A DNA stretch of 64,000 nucleotides from Enterobacter ludwigii (GTDB taxonomy: Bacteria > Pseudomonadota > Gammaproteobacteria > Enterobacterales > Enterobacteriaceae): NCBI RefSeq assembly GCF_001750725.1, contig NZ_CP017279.1:3968001-4032000 (forward strand), written 5' to 3'. The notes under the pieces were generated by a model. The model saw only the letters and a list, made by a program, of their open reading frames with translations. It had not been told where the DNA came from and did no database searches. The position numbers were made by a program, and so were the translations under genes. Positions 23,539 through 33,756 of this stretch are shown piece by piece. Numbering within the stretch: position 1 is the first letter of the stretch; the number at the start of each line of letters is the position of its first letter.

Positions 23539-24297
23539 ATGTTGTCTGCGAATCAACCAATAAGCGAAAACTTGCCAGCTCATGGCTGCCGTCATGTAGC
23601 AATCATTATGGATGGCAACGGCCGCTGGGCGAAAAGACAAGGGAAGATACGAGCCTTTGGGCATAAAGCTGGGGCGAAATCTGTTCGCCGCGCCGTTTCT
23701 TTTGCCGCCAATAACGGCATTGATGCGTTAACGCTCTATGCTTTTAGCAGTGAAAACTGGAATCGACCGCCGCAGGAAGTGACCGCGTTGATGGAATTGT
23801 TTGTGTGGGCGCTCGATAGCGAAGTTAAAAGCCTGCACCGCCACAACGTCCGTCTGCGTATTATCGGCGAAACCAGTCGTTTTAACTCACGTTTGCAGGA
23901 ACGGATTCGTAAAGCAGAAGCGCTGACTGAAAATAATACCGGTCTGACGCTCAATATCGCGGCGAATTACGGTGGACGCTGGGATATTATCCAGGGCGTT
24001 CGGCATCTGGCCGAACAGGTTCAGGAAGGGCTGTTGAGACCCGACCAAATTGATGAAGAGGCGCTGAGTAAGCAAATCTGCATGAATGAACTGGCACCTG
24101 TGGATTTGGTAATTAGGACAGGGGGAGAACATCGCATCAGTAACTTTTTGCTGTGGCAAATTGCCTACGCCGAACTTTACTTTACTGATGTTCTTTGGCC
24201 CGATTTTGATGAACAAGACTTTGAAGGTGCGCTGCATGCCTTTGCCAATCGAGAGCGTCGTTTCGGCGGCACCGAGCCAGGTGGCGACAAAGCCTGA
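23539..24297 (+). CDS. ispU: IspU (UppS), undecaprenyl diphosphate synthase
   Basis: cis-Prenyltransferase that makes the C55 lipid carrier for peptidoglycan and O-antigen by adding eight isopentenyl units to FPP. It has 252 residues. The diphosphate-binding signature IMDGNGRW (residues 23-30) with the catalytic aspartate is present, as is the second signature DLVIRTGGEHRISNFLLWQ (about residues 190-208). It lies 13 bases before cdsA in the same direction. Its own transcription may start after the terminator at 23452-23478. Confidence 0.98.
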   Translation: MLSANQPISENLPAHGCRHVAIIMDGNGRWAKRQGKIRAFGHKAGAKSVRRAVSFAANNGIDALTLYAFSSENWNRPPQEVTALMELFVWALDSEVKSLHRHNVRLRIIGETSRFNSRLQERIRKAEALTENNTGLTLNIAANYGGRWDIIQGVRHLAEQVQEGLLRPDQIDEEALSKQICMNELAPVDLVIRTGGEHRISNFLLWQIAYAELYFTDVLWPDFDEQDFEGALHAFANRERRFGGTEPGGDKA

Positions 24298-24309
24298 TGG
24301 GGGTAGCTT

Positions 24310-25167
24310 TTGCTGAAGTATCGCCTGATTTCCGCTTTTGTATTAATACCCATTGTCATTGCGGCGCTGTTTTTACTGCCCCCGGTGGGATTCGCTATTT
24401 TGACGCTGGTGGTCTGCATGCTCGCCGCGTGGGAATGGGGTCAGTTTAGCGGCTTTACCTCACGCACTCAGCGGGTATGGCTGGCGGTACTCTGTGGCTT
24501 TATCCTGGCCCTGATGCTGTTTACCTTGCCTGAATATCACCATGATATTCATCAACCGCTGGTTGCCGGTTCCCTTTGGATATCGCTGGGCTGGTGGGTT
24601 GCCGCGCTGCTGTTGGTGCTTTTTTACCCAGGTTCCGCGGCATTCTGGCGTAATTCAAAAGTGTTGCGTCTTATTTTTGGCCTGCTCACAATTGTTCCTT
24701 TTTTCTGGGGTATGGTCGCACTGCGCGCCTGGCACTATGACGAAAACCACTACAGCGGCGCGATCTGGCTGCTTTATGTGATGATTCTCGTCTGGGGGGC
24801 TGACTCTGGGGCCTATATGTTTGGTAAACTGTTTGGCAAACATAAACTGGCGCCAAAAGTGTCTCCGGGCAAAACCTGGCAAGGATTCATCGGCGGCCTG
24901 TTTACGGCAGCAATCATTTCCTGGGGCTATGGCGTCTGGGCGAATCTGGAAGTGGCACCGTCAATACTGCTGGTGTGCTCTATTTTTGCTGCGCTGGCCT
25001 CGGTACTCGGTGATTTAACCGAAAGTATGTTTAAGCGTGAAGCAGGGATTAAGGACAGCGGACACCTGATTCCAGGACATGGCGGTATACTGGATCGCAT
25101 TGATAGCCTGACAGCGGCTGTTCCAGTGTTTGCGTGCTTGCTTTTACTGGTATTCGGGACGATTTAA
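24310..25167 (+). CDS. cdsA: CdsA, phosphatidate cytidylyltransferase
   Basis: Inner-membrane enzyme forming CDP-diacylglycerol from phosphatidate and CTP, the branch-point of all phospholipids. The start is a TTG at 24310 (LLKYRLIS), giving 285 residues as in E. coli; no ATG lies nearby in frame. About eight membrane helices are visible. The family signature near the C-terminus, [19 protein letters not shown], is intact with its metal-binding aspartate. It is tightly linked to ispU (12 bases) and rseP (11 bases). Confidence 0.97.
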   Translation: MLKYRLISAFVLIPIVIAALFLLPPVGFAILTLVVCMLAAWEWGQFSGFTSRTQRVWLAVLCGFILALMLFTLPEYHHDIHQPLVAGSLWISLGWWVAALLLVLFYPGSAAFWRNSKVLRLIFGLLTIVPFFWGMVALRAWHYDENHYSGAIWLLYVMILVWGADSGAYMFGKLFGKHKLAPKVSPGKTWQGFIGGLFTAAIISWGYGVWANLEVAPSILLVCSIFAALASVLGDLTESMFKREAGIKDSGHLIPGHGGILDRIDSLTAAVPVFACLLLLVFGTI

Positions 25168-25178
25168 CGGAAGGTTTT

Positions 25179-26531
25179 ATGCTGAGCATTCTCTGGAATC
25201 TGGCGGCGTTCATTGTTGCACTGGGTGTACTGATTACCGTGCATGAATTTGGCCATTTCTGGGTTGCTCGCCGTTGCGGTGTACGGGTAGAGCGGTTTTC
25301 CATTGGTTTTGGTAAATCACTCTGGACGCGCACTGACCGCCACGGCACAGAATTTGTCATCGCTCTTATCCCGCTTGGCGGCTACGTTAAGATGCTCGAC
25401 GAACGCGTTGAGCCTGTCGCCCCTGAGCTACGACACAGCGCATTCAACAATAAAACCGTTGGACAACGCGCCGCCATCATCGCTGCCGGGCCGGTAGCCA
25501 ACTTCATCTTTGCTGTTTTCGCCTACTGGCTGGTGTTTATCATCGGCGTGCCTGGCGTGCGTCCGGTTGTGGGTGAAATTGCGCCTGATTCCATCGCGGC
25601 GAGTGCGCAAATTACGCCGGGGATGGAACTTAAAGCGATTGATGGCATCGAAACCCCTGATTGGGATGCCGTGCGTCTGCAGCTGGTAGCCAAAATTGGC
25701 GATCGGCAGACAACATTCAGCGTGTCGCAGTTTGGTTCTGACCAGCGGCAGGACAAAGTGCTCGATTTACGTCACTGGCGTTTCGAGCCAGACAAAGAAG
25801 ATCCCGTCTCTGCGCTGGGCATTCGTCCACGCGGTGCGCAGATTGAGCCGGTATTAGCCGAAGTACAGGCAAACTCGGCTGCCAGCAAAGCAGGTTTGCA
25901 AGCGGGCGACAGGATCGTTAAAGTCGATGGTCAACCATTAACAGAGTGGATGACCTTTGTTACTCTGGTGCGCGATAATCCGGGCACGTCGCTCGCGCTG
26001 GAAGTTGAAAGGCAGGGCAGTCCGCTTTCGCTGACGCTGACTCCGGATACGAAGTCGGTCGGCAAAAAGGCAGAAGGGTTTGCAGGCGTTGTGCCGAAAG
26101 TCATCCCGCTGCCAGATGAGTACAAGACAATACGCCAGTATGGGCCGTTCAGCGCCATCCTTGAAGCCACGGATAAAACATGGCAACTGATGAAGCTGAC
26201 GGTAAACATGTTGGGGAAATTGATAACCGGTGATGTGAAACTGAACAACCTCAGTGGGCCAATTTCAATAGCTCAGGGGGCTGGGATGTCAGCGGAATTC
26301 GGGGTGATTTACTATCTCATGTTTCTTGCGCTCATTAGCGTGAACCTTGGGATAATCAACCTGTTCCCGCTTCCCGTTTTAGACGGGGGTCATCTGCTGT
26401 TTTTGGCGATTGAAAAGCTAAAAGGCGGGCCGGTATCCGAGCGAGTTCAAGACTTTAGTTATCGCATTGGCTCGATTTTGCTGGTGCTGTTAATGGGGCT
26501 TGCACTTTTCAATGATTTCTCTCGGTTGTAA
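25179..26531 (+). CDS. rseP: RseP, site-2 intramembrane metalloprotease
   Basis: Inner-membrane zinc protease that cleaves RseA after DegS, releasing sigmaE; it also clears signal-peptide remnants. The start is ATG 25179 (MLSILWN), giving 450 residues as in E. coli; an open frame into cdsA is not used. The zinc motif HEFGH is at residues 22-26, and the third ligand is in [12 protein letters not shown] near residue 400. Two periplasmic PDZ domains lie between (about 115-220 and 222-310). It is adjacent to bamA, an outer-membrane assembly gene it indirectly controls. Confidence 0.98.
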   Translation: MLSILWNLAAFIVALGVLITVHEFGHFWVARRCGVRVERFSIGFGKSLWTRTDRHGTEFVIALIPLGGYVKMLDERVEPVAPELRHSAFNNKTVGQRAAIIAAGPVANFIFAVFAYWLVFIIGVPGVRPVVGEIAPDSIAASAQITPGMELKAIDGIETPDWDAVRLQLVAKIGDRQTTFSVSQFGSDQRQDKVLDLRHWRFEPDKEDPVSALGIRPRGAQIEPVLAEVQANSAASKAGLQAGDRIVKVDGQPLTEWMTFVTLVRDNPGTSLALEVERQGSPLSLTLTPDTKSVGKKAEGFAGVVPKVIPLPDEYKTIRQYGPFSAILEATDKTWQLMKLTVNMLGKLITGDVKLNNLSGPISIAQGAGMSAEFGVIYYLMFLALISVNLGIINLFPLPVLDGGHLLFLAIEKLKGGPVSERVQDFSYRIGSILLVLLMGLALFNDFSRL

Positions 26532-26562
26532 GAGAGTTAGTTAGGAAGAACGCATAATAACG

Positions 26563-28980
26563 ATGGCGATGAAAAAGTTGCTCATAGCGTCGCTGCTGTT
26601 TAGCAGCGCCACCGTATACGGTGCTGACGGGTTCGTAGTGAAAGACATTCATTTCGAAGGCCTTCAGCGTGTCGCCGTTGGTGCGGCCCTCCTCAGTATG
26701 CCTGTGCGCCCCGGCGATACGGTTAATGATGATGACATCAGTAACACCATCCGTGCTCTGTTTGCCACTGGCAACTTCGAGGATGTCCGCGTCCTGCGCG
26801 ATGGTGATACGCTTCTGGTTCAGGTAAAAGAACGTCCGACGATCGCCAGTATCACCTTCTCCGGCAACAAGTCGGTGAAAGATGACATGCTCAAGCAGAA
26901 CCTTGAAGCATCTGGCGTACGTGTGGGGGAATCCCTGGACCGCACAACCCTTTCAGACATAGAAAAAGGTCTGGAAGATTTCTATTACAGCGTGGGTAAA
27001 TACAGTGCCAGCGTGAAAGCGGTTGTGACGCCGTTGCCACGTAACCGTGTTGACCTGAAACTGGTCTTCCAGGAAGGTGTTTCTGCGAAGATCCAGCAGA
27101 TCAACATCGTGGGTAACCACGCGTTCAGCACCGATGAACTGATCTCTACGTTCCAGCTGCGCGACGAAGTGCCATGGTGGAACGTGGTGGGCGATCGTAA
27201 ATACCAGAAGCAGAAACTGGCGGGCGACCTTGAAACCCTGCGCAGCTACTATCTGGATCGCGGTTATGCCCGTTTCAACATCGACTCGACTCAGGTCAGT
27301 CTGACGCCAGACAAGAAAGGCATCTACATTACGATTAACATCACAGAAGGCGATCAGTACAAGCTTTCTGGTGTTGACGTGAGTGGTAACCTGGCAGGCC
27401 ATTCTGCTGAGATCGAATCGCTGACCAAAATTCAGCCGGGCGAGCTGTATAGCGGGTCTAAAGTGACCAAAATGGAAGACAGCATTAAGAAGCTGCTCGG
27501 CCGCTATGGTTATGCTTATCCGCGTGTACAAACTCAGCCTGAAATCAACGACGCGGATAAAACTGTGAAGCTTCACGTTAACGTTGATGCGGGTAACCGT
27601 TTCTACGTGCGTAAGATCCGCTTCGAAGGTAACGACACCTCCAAAGATTCTGTCCTGCGTCGCGAGATGCGTCAGATGGAAGGCGCATGGTTAGGTAGCG
27701 ACCTTGTTGACCAGGGTAAAGAGCGTCTGAACCGTCTGGGCTATTTCGAAACGGTTGATACCGATACCCAGCGTGTTCCGGGCAGCCCGGATCAGGTTGA
27801 TGTCGTTTATAAAGTCAAAGAGCGTAACACCGGTAGCTTTAACTTCGGTGTGGGCTACGGTACTGAAAGTGGCGTCAGCTTCCAGGTCGGCGTACAGCAG
27901 GATAACTGGCTGGGTACGGGTTACTCCGTAGGTATCAACGGTACCAAAAACGACTACCAGACCTACTCTGAGTTCTCTGTTACCAACCCATACTTCACCG
28001 TAGATGGTGTGAGCCTGGGCGGTCGTATCTTCTATAACGACTTTAAAGCAGATGACGCGGATCTGTCTTCTTACACCAACAAGAGCTACGGTGTAGATGG
28101 CACGCTCGGCTTCCCGGTTAACGAATACAACTCGCTGCGCGCTGGTTTAGGTTATGTGCATAACGACCTGTCCAACATGCAACCGCAGGTGGCGATGTGG
28201 CGTTATCTGGACTCTATTGGCCAGTCAACCAGTAAAAATGGGGACAACAACGGCTTTGCTGCTGATGACTTCACCTTCAACTATGGCTGGACCTATAACC
28301 GTCTCGACCGTGGTTACTTCCCGACGGAAGGTTCTCGTGTCAACCTGAACGGTAAAGTGACCGTTCCGGGGTCTGATAACGAGTTCTACAAGGTAACGCT
28401 GGACACCGCGTCCTACTTCCCAATTGATGACGACCACAAGTGGGTAGTCCTGGGTCGTACCCGTTGGGGCTATGGCGATGGTTTAGGTGGCAAAGAACTG
28501 CCATTCTATGAGAACTTCTATGCCGGTGGTTCCAGCACCGTCCGTGGCTTCCAGTCCAACAACATTGGTCCGAAAGCGGTCTATTACGGCGGTAACGACA
28601 CCGATAACTGTAATAAATCGTCGTCTTCTGAAGTCTGTAGCTCAGATGATGCGGTGGGCGGTAACGCCATGGCCGTTGCTAGCCTGGAGTTCATCACACC
28701 AACGCCGTTCATCAGTGATAAATACGCAAACTCAGTCCGTACATCCATCTTCTGGGATGCCGGTACTGTATGGGATACCAACTGGGAGAATACTGCCCAG
28801 ATGCGTGCGGCAGGCGTACCAGACTACAGCGATCCGAGCAATATTCGCATGTCTGCAGGTATCGCATTACAATGGATGTCACCGCTGGGGCCGTTGGTCT
28901 TCTCTTACGCCCAGCCGTTTAAGAAATACGATGGAGACAAAGCGGAGCAATTCCAGTTTAACATTGGTAAAACCTGGTAA
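26563..28980 (+). CDS. bamA: BamA, outer-membrane protein assembly factor
   Basis: Essential core of the BAM complex that folds beta-barrels into the outer membrane. It has 805 residues (810 in E. coli). A 20-residue signal peptide (cut after VYG-A) is followed by five POTRA domains (about 21-420) and a 16-strand barrel. The loop-6 VRGF motif and the C-terminal aromatic residue (FNIGKTW) are intact. Loop 6 keeps the disulfide pair (C683, C692) but its flanking sequence is shorter and unlike E. coli, as is the loop near residues 546-566. It lies 31 bases after rseP. Confidence 0.98.
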   Translation: MAMKKLLIASLLFSSATVYGADGFVVKDIHFEGLQRVAVGAALLSMPVRPGDTVNDDDISNTIRALFATGNFEDVRVLRDGDTLLVQVKERPTIASITFSGNKSVKDDMLKQNLEASGVRVGESLDRTTLSDIEKGLEDFYYSVGKYSASVKAVVTPLPRNRVDLKLVFQEGVSAKIQQINIVGNHAFSTDELISTFQLRDEVPWWNVVGDRKYQKQKLAGDLETLRSYYLDRGYARFNIDSTQVSLTPDKKGIYITINITEGDQYKLSGVDVSGNLAGHSAEIESLTKIQPGELYSGSKVTKMEDSIKKLLGRYGYAYPRVQTQPEINDADKTVKLHVNVDAGNRFYVRKIRFEGNDTSKDSVLRREMRQMEGAWLGSDLVDQGKERLNRLGYFETVDTDTQRVPGSPDQVDVVYKVKERNTGSFNFGVGYGTESGVSFQVGVQQDNWLGTGYSVGINGTKNDYQTYSEFSVTNPYFTVDGVSLGGRIFYNDFKADDADLSSYTNKSYGVDGTLGFPVNEYNSLRAGLGYVHNDLSNMQPQVAMWRYLDSIGQSTSKNGDNNGFAADDFTFNYGWTYNRLDRGYFPTEGSRVNLNGKVTVPGSDNEFYKVTLDTASYFPIDDDHKWVVLGRTRWGYGDGLGGKELPFYENFYAGGSSTVRGFQSNNIGPKAVYYGGNDTDNCNKSSSSEVCSSDDAVGGNAMAVASLEFITPTPFISDKYANSVRTSIFWDAGTVWDTNWENTAQMRAAGVPDYSDPSNIRMSAGIALQWMSPLGPLVFSYAQPFKKYDGDKAEQFQFNIGKTW

Positions 28981-29025
28981 TAATCCGCTGCAATGGAATG
29001 CGTTGGCAGTGTAGCGCTGACAACT

Positions 29026-29047
29026 GGCGATCGGTAACACGATCGCC
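29026..29047 (+). repeat. Hairpin between bamA and skp
   Basis: GGCGATCG (29026-29033) and CGATCGCC (29040-29047) form a perfect 8-bp stem with a six-base loop, 56 bases before the skp start. There is no T-run, so it is more likely an RNA-stability or processing element than a full stop. Confidence 0.55.
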
Positions 29048-29102
29048 TTGCCACGCAAAGAACGGTACCTTCTGGTGCCAATGGGATGGTAAGGAGTTAA
29101 TT

Positions 29103-29597
29103 GTGAAAAAGTGGTTATTAGCTGCAGGTCTCGGTTTAGCGATGGCAACCTCTGCTCAGGCAGCAGACAAAATTGCAATCGTCAACATGGGTAATTTGTT
29201 CCAGCAGGTTGCACAGAAAACAGGTGTTTCTGCGACGCTGGAAAACGAATTCAAAGGCCGTGCAAGCGAACTGCAGGGTATGGAAAACGATCTTCAGTCC
29301 AAAATGCAGCGTCTGCAGCGTGATGGTTCTACCATGAAAGCGAGCGACCGTAGCAAACTGGAAAAAGACGTAATGGCTCAGCGTCAGACGTTCTCCCAGA
29401 AAGCGCAGGCTTTCGAGCAGGATCGTCAGCGTCGTTCTAACGAAGAGCGTGGCAAGCTGGTGACTCGCATTCAGACTGCTGTTAAAGCAGTTGCTGCCGA
29501 TCAGAGCATCGATCTGGTTGTTGATGCGAATGCCGTTGCTTTCAACAGCAGCGATGTTAAAGACATCACCGCTGATGTTCTGAAACAGGTTAAATAA
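29103..29597 (+). CDS. skp: Skp (OmpH), periplasmic chaperone
   Basis: Trimeric jellyfish-shaped holdase that carries unfolded outer-membrane proteins to BAM. The start is GTG 29103 (VKKWLLAAG) after a GGAG site, giving 164 residues (161 in E. coli). The 20-residue signal peptide ends SAQA-ADK. Three extra residues lie in the tentacle coiled coil near residues 75-82. The body is helical and charged, ending DVLKQVK. It sits between bamA and lpxD in the usual order. Confidence 0.97.
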   Translation: MKKWLLAAGLGLAMATSAQAADKIAIVNMGNLFQQVAQKTGVSATLENEFKGRASELQGMENDLQSKMQRLQRDGSTMKASDRSKLEKDVMAQRQTFSQKAQAFEQDRQRRSNEERGKLVTRIQTAVKAVAADQSIDLVVDANAVAFNSSDVKDITADVLKQVK

Positions 29598-29600
29598 GTA

Positions 29601-30626
29601 ATGCCTTCAATTCGACTGGCTGATTTAGCTCAGCAGTTGGATGCAGAATTACACGGTGATGGCGATCTCGTCATCACCGCTGTTGCGTCCATGCAATCTG
29701 CTAAAGCCGGCACTATTACCTTCATGGTAAGCCCTAAGTACCGTGAGCAACTGGCTCAATGCCAGGCGTCAGCTGTTGTTCTGACGCAGGACGATCTTCC
29801 GTTTGCCACTGGAAGCGCGTTGGTAGTGAAAAATCCCTACCTGACGTATGCACGCATGGCACAAATTCTTGATTCCACGCCGCAGCCGGCGCAGGACATT
29901 GCTGCCAGTGCAGCGATTGATCCGACGGCTCAGCTTGGTCACAACGTGGCAGTTGGCGCAAATGCCGTTATCGAATCTGGCGTGGTGCTGGGCGATAACG
30001 TTGTCATTGGTTCAGGTTGCTTCGTTGGGAAAAATACGAAAATCGGCGCCGGGACCCGTTTATGGGCCAACGTGTCTGTTTACCATGAAGTAGAAATTGG
30101 CGAAAATTGCCTCATTCAGTCCAGCACAGTGATTGGTTCTGATGGCTTTGGCTACGCTAACGATCGTGGTAATTGGGTTAAGATCCCACAGCTTGGTCGC
30201 GTGATTATCGGCGATCGTGTTGAGATCGGTGCTTGTACCACCATTGACCGTGGTGCACTTGACGATACGATTATTGGCAATGGTGTTATCATCGATAATC
30301 AGTGCCAGATTGCGCATAACGTTGTGATTGGCGACAATACCGCGGTTGCGGGTGGCGTTATCATGGCGGGCAGCCTGAAAATTGGCCGTTACTGCATGAT
30401 CGGCGGTGCGAGCGTGATTAATGGCCATATGGAAATATGCGACAAGGTGACCGTGACAGGAATGGGCATGGTAATGCGTCCTATCACCGAACCTGGCGTC
30501 TATTCCTCTGGCATCCCGCTGCAACCCAACAAGGTATGGCGTAAAACAGCTGCTCTGGTGATGAATATTGATGATATGAGCAAGCGACTCAAGTCTCTTG
30601 AGCGCAAAATCGATCAACAAGACTAA
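29601..30626 (+). CDS. lpxD: LpxD, UDP-3-O-acyl-glucosamine N-acyltransferase
   Basis: Adds the second 3-hydroxymyristoyl chain (N-linked) in lipid A synthesis, using acyl-ACP. It has 341 residues, as in E. coli. An N-terminal uridine-binding domain (about 1-100) is followed by a long left-handed beta-helix of hexapeptides, with the catalytic histidine expected in the [14 protein letters not shown] segment near residue 239. It starts three bases after the skp stop. A hairpin separates it from fabZ. Confidence 0.98.
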   Translation: MPSIRLADLAQQLDAELHGDGDLVITAVASMQSAKAGTITFMVSPKYREQLAQCQASAVVLTQDDLPFATGSALVVKNPYLTYARMAQILDSTPQPAQDIAASAAIDPTAQLGHNVAVGANAVIESGVVLGDNVVIGSGCFVGKNTKIGAGTRLWANVSVYHEVEIGENCLIQSSTVIGSDGFGYANDRGNWVKIPQLGRVIIGDRVEIGACTTIDRGALDDTIIGNGVIIDNQCQIAHNVVIGDNTAVAGGVIMAGSLKIGRYCMIGGASVINGHMEICDKVTVTGMGMVMRPITEPGVYSSGIPLQPNKVWRKTAALVMNIDDMSKRLKSLERKIDQQD

Positions 30627-30654
30627 GCGTTCATCCGTTTAATGCTATATTCCC

Positions 30655-30700
30655 CGGCCTGTCGGCTTTCTTATAAACCGGCAGGCCGTGTTATTATTTT
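30655..30700 (+). terminator. Attenuator-like hairpin between lpxD and fabZ
   Basis: An 11-bp stem, CGGCCTGTCGG (30655-30665) against CCGGCAGGCCG (30678-30688) with one G-T pair and a 12-base loop. It is followed by a U-rich TTATTATTTTTAT tract and resembles an intrinsic terminator inside an operon, so partial termination is likely. Confidence 0.6.
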
Positions 30701-30729
30701 TATCAGTACATTTTGACAGGAAGAGTATT

Positions 30730-31185
30730 TTGACTACTGACACTCATACTCTGCATATTGAAGAGATTTTAGAACTTCTGCCGCACCGCTACCCGTTTTT
30801 GCTGGTAGACCGTGTGCTGGATTTTGAAGAAGGTCGTTTTCTGCGCGCAGTGAAAAATGTTTCCGTGAACGAGCCGTTCTTCCAGGGACACTTCCCGGGT
30901 AAACCTATCTTCCCGGGTGTGTTGATTCTGGAAGCGATGGCACAGGCTACCGGTATTCTTGCGTTTAAAAGCGTGGGCAAACTGGAGCCGGGTGAGCTGT
31001 ACTACTTCGCGGGTATCGATGAAGCGCGCTTCAAGCGTCCTGTCGTGCCTGGTGATCAGATGATCATGGAAGTCACTTTTGAAAAAACGCGTCGCGGCCT
31101 GACTCGCTTCAAAGGCGTAGCTCTGGTTGACGGCAAAGTTGTTTGCGAAGCGACTATGATGTGTGCTCGTAGCCGGGAGTCTTGA
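30730..31185 (+). CDS. fabZ: FabZ, 3-hydroxyacyl-ACP dehydratase
   Basis: Hot-dog-fold dehydratase of fatty-acid elongation that acts on saturated and unsaturated intermediates and competes with LpxA/LpxD for hydroxymyristoyl-ACP. The start is a TTG at 30730 (LTTDTHTL) behind AGGAAGAG, giving 151 residues as in E. coli. The catalytic H54 is in [11 protein letters not shown] and E68 in [10 protein letters not shown]. Being between lpxD and lpxA balances phospholipid and lipid A supply. Confidence 0.98.
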   Translation: MTTDTHTLHIEEILELLPHRYPFLLVDRVLDFEEGRFLRAVKNVSVNEPFFQGHFPGKPIFPGVLILEAMAQATGILAFKSVGKLEPGELYYFAGIDEARFKRPVVPGDQMIMEVTFEKTRRGLTRFKGVALVDGKVVCEATMMCARSRES

Positions 31186-31188
31186 TAC

Positions 31189-31977
31189 GTGATTGATAAA
31201 TCCGCCTTTATTCATCCTACCGCCATTGTGGAAGTCGGTGCCATTATTGGTGCTAACGTCCATATTGGCCCATTTTGTATTGTTGGACCCCATGTCGAAA
31301 TTGGTGAGGGTACAGTACTGAAATCTCACGTTGTCGTGAATGGTCATACGACTATTGGCTGCAATAACGAGATCTATCAGTTCGCTTCCATCGGCGAAGT
31401 AAACCAGGATCTTAAATATGCTGGTGAGTCGACCCGTCTGGAAATCGGCGATCGTAACCGCATTCGCGAAAGCGTCACCATTCATCGTGGAACAGTACAG
31501 GGTGGTGGATTGACGAAGGTGGGCAGCGATAACCTGTTTATGGTTAATGCGCATATCGCGCACGACTGTACGGTAGGTAACCGCTGTATTCTTGCCAACA
31601 ACGCAACGCTGGCAGGACACGTATCGGTAGATGATTTCGCAATTATTGGCGGCATGACCGCAGTCCATCAGTTCTGCATCATTGGTGCACACGTGATGGT
31701 CGGCGGATGCTCCGGTGTGGCGCAGGATGTCCCACCGTTCGTCATTGCGCAGGGTAACCATGCCACGCCGTTTGGCGTGAACATCGAAGGCCTCAAGCGT
31801 CGTGGCTTTAGCCGCGAAGCGATTACTGCAATCCGCAACGCGTACAAACTGTTGTACCGTAGCGGTAAAACGCTGGAAGAGGCGAAGCCGGAAATTGCCG
31901 AGCTGGCGGAAAAGCACTCTGAAGTGAACGAGTTCATGACGTTCTTTGACCGTTCCACAAGGGGTCTGATTCGTTAA
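31189..31977 (+). CDS. lpxA: LpxA, UDP-N-acetylglucosamine 3-O-acyltransferase
   Basis: First step of lipid A synthesis, transferring 3-hydroxymyristate from ACP to UDP-GlcNAc. The start is a GTG at 31189 three bases after the fabZ stop, giving 262 residues as in E. coli. The left-handed beta-helix is evident. The catalytic histidine near 125 lies in [12 protein letters not shown], and the acyl-length ruler region is in [14 protein letters not shown] near 160-175. The stop overlaps the lpxB ATG by one base (TAATG). Confidence 0.98.
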   Translation: MIDKSAFIHPTAIVEVGAIIGANVHIGPFCIVGPHVEIGEGTVLKSHVVVNGHTTIGCNNEIYQFASIGEVNQDLKYAGESTRLEIGDRNRIRESVTIHRGTVQGGGLTKVGSDNLFMVNAHIAHDCTVGNRCILANNATLAGHVSVDDFAIIGGMTAVHQFCIIGAHVMVGGCSGVAQDVPPFVIAQGNHATPFGVNIEGLKRRGFSREAITAIRNAYKLLYRSGKTLEEAKPEIAELAEKHSEVNEFMTFFDRSTRGLIR

Positions 31978-33125
31978 TGGTCGACAGTCGTCCGCTTACG
32001 ATAGCCCTGGTCGCCGGAGAAACCTCCGGCGATATTCTTGGTGCAGGTCTTATCCGTGCGCTCAAGGCCCGGGTACCCAATGCGCGCTTTGTAGGCGTTG
32101 CTGGCCCGCTGATGCAGGCCGAAGGCTGTGAAGCCTGGTATGAAATGGAAGAGCTGGCCGTGATGGGCATCGTTGAGGTGCTGGGTCGCCTGCGTCGTCT
32201 GCTGCACATTCGTGCCGATCTCACCCGTCGCTTTACCGAACTCAAACCCGATGTGTTTGTCGGTATCGATGCACCGGATTTCAACATTACCCTCGAAGGG
32301 AATCTGAAGCAGAAGGGCATCAAAACCATCCATTATGTCAGTCCGTCCGTCTGGGCGTGGCGACAGAAACGCGTTTTCAAAATCGGACGGTCAACCAACC
32401 TGGTGCTGGCTTTTCTGCCTTTCGAAAAAGCGTTTTACGACAAATTTAATGTTCCGTGCCGTTTTATCGGTCATACCATGGCGGATGCAATGCCGCTGGA
32501 TCCGGATAAAAACGCGGCGCGCGATGTGCTGGGTATTCCCCATGATGCGCACTGTCTGGCACTGCTGCCCGGCAGCCGTGGTGCAGAAGTCGAGATGCTC
32601 AGCGCGGACTTCCTGAAAACGGCGCAAATCCTTCGCGAGACCTATCCTGACCTCGAAGTGGTTGTGCCGCTGGTGAATGCAAAACGTCGCGAGCAGTTTG
32701 AGCGCATCAAGGCGGACGTTGCTCCGGATCTCCATGTTCATCTGCTGGACGGGAAGGGCCGTGAGGCGATGGTCGCAAGCGACGCCGCACTGCTGGCCTC
32801 GGGCACCGCTGCGCTGGAGTGTATGCTGGCGAAGTGCCCGATGGTGGTTGGCTATCGCATGAAGCCGTTCACCTTCTGGCTGGCGAAACGTCTGGTGAAA
32901 ACGGATTATGTCTCTCTGCCAAACCTGCTTGCCGGGCGCGAGCTGGTGAAAGAGCTTCTGCAGGATGAGTGCGAGCCGCAGGCGCTGGCCGATGCGTTGT
33001 TACCGCTACTGGCCGACGGCAAAACCAGCCACCAGATGCATGATACGTTCCGCGAACTGCATCAGCAGATCCGCTGTAATGCCGATGAACAAGCGGCTGA
33101 AGCGGTGCTGGAGTTAGCAAAATGA
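31977..33125 (+). CDS. lpxB: LpxB, lipid A disaccharide synthase
   Basis: Peripheral membrane glycosyltransferase (GT19) joining UDP-2,3-diacylglucosamine and lipid X into the lipid A disaccharide. It has 382 residues, as in E. coli. Conserved segments are [15 protein letters not shown] near the N-terminus and [13 protein letters not shown] near residue 198. Both ends overlap neighbours (lpxA by one base, rnhB by four), which indicates coupled translation. Confidence 0.98.
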   Translation: MVDSRPLTIALVAGETSGDILGAGLIRALKARVPNARFVGVAGPLMQAEGCEAWYEMEELAVMGIVEVLGRLRRLLHIRADLTRRFTELKPDVFVGIDAPDFNITLEGNLKQKGIKTIHYVSPSVWAWRQKRVFKIGRSTNLVLAFLPFEKAFYDKFNVPCRFIGHTMADAMPLDPDKNAARDVLGIPHDAHCLALLPGSRGAEVEMLSADFLKTAQILRETYPDLEVVVPLVNAKRREQFERIKADVAPDLHVHLLDGKGREAMVASDAALLASGTAALECMLAKCPMVVGYRMKPFTFWLAKRLVKTDYVSLPNLLAGRELVKELLQDECEPQALADALLPLLADGKTSHQMHDTFRELHQQIRCNADEQAAEAVLELAK

Positions 33126-33718
33126 TGGAATTTATTTATCCTCACACCCACCTCGTGGCGGGTGTGGACGAAGTCGGTCGTGGCCCGTTAGTGGGTGCAG
33201 TGGTGACCGCTGCGGTGATCCTCGATCCTGCTCGCCCGATTATCGGGTTAAACGACTCTAAAAAATTGTCTGAAAAGCGCCGTCTGGCGCTGTTTAGTGA
33301 GATTCAGGAAAAGGCGCTGGCCTGGAGTCTGGGGCGTGCAGAGCCGTATGAGATCGACGAACTCAATATTTTGCATGCCACTATGCTGGCGATGCAGCGT
33401 GCAGTGGCGGGTCTGAACATTACCCCGGAGTATGTCCTGATTGACGGAAACCGCTGCCCTGCATTGCCGATGCCGTCAATGGCGGTGGTGAAAGGCGATA
33501 GCCGGGTCGCAGAAATCAGTGCGGCTTCTATCATTGCCAAAGTGACGCGTGATGCCGAAATGGCCGCGCTGGACCTCACTTACCCTCAGTATGGCTTCGC
33601 CCAGCATAAGGGTTATCCAACGGCCTTTCATCTGGAAAGGCTGGCTGAACATGGCGCAACTGAACATCACCGACGCAGCTTTGGCCCGGTGAAACGCGCG
33701 CTGGGACTGGTGTCCTGA
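33122..33718 (+). CDS. rnhB: RnhB, ribonuclease HII
   Basis: Cuts RNA in RNA/DNA hybrids and starts removal of misincorporated ribonucleotides. It has 198 residues from ATG 33122 (ATGA overlap with the lpxB stop), as in E. coli. Catalytic D16 and E17 are in [10 protein letters not shown]; further acidic residues are in LIDGNRC (about D108) and [11 protein letters not shown]. It lies just ahead of dnaE. Confidence 0.97.
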   Translation: MMEFIYPHTHLVAGVDEVGRGPLVGAVVTAAVILDPARPIIGLNDSKKLSEKRRLALFSEIQEKALAWSLGRAEPYEIDELNILHATMLAMQRAVAGLNITPEYVLIDGNRCPALPMPSMAVVKGDSRVAEISAASIIAKVTRDAEMAALDLTYPQYGFAQHKGYPTAFHLERLAEHGATEHHRRSFGPVKRALGLVS

Positions 33719-33756
33719 ATCAATACGCAAGCAATTAAGTAACGCGGAATCTGAAG

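Noticed and set aside
30769..31917. 382-residue open frame on the minus strand opposite fabZ and lpxA
   Set aside because: It is fully antisense to two clearly conserved genes. Its composition is that of a codon-bias shadow, with no ribosome site and no recognisable domain.
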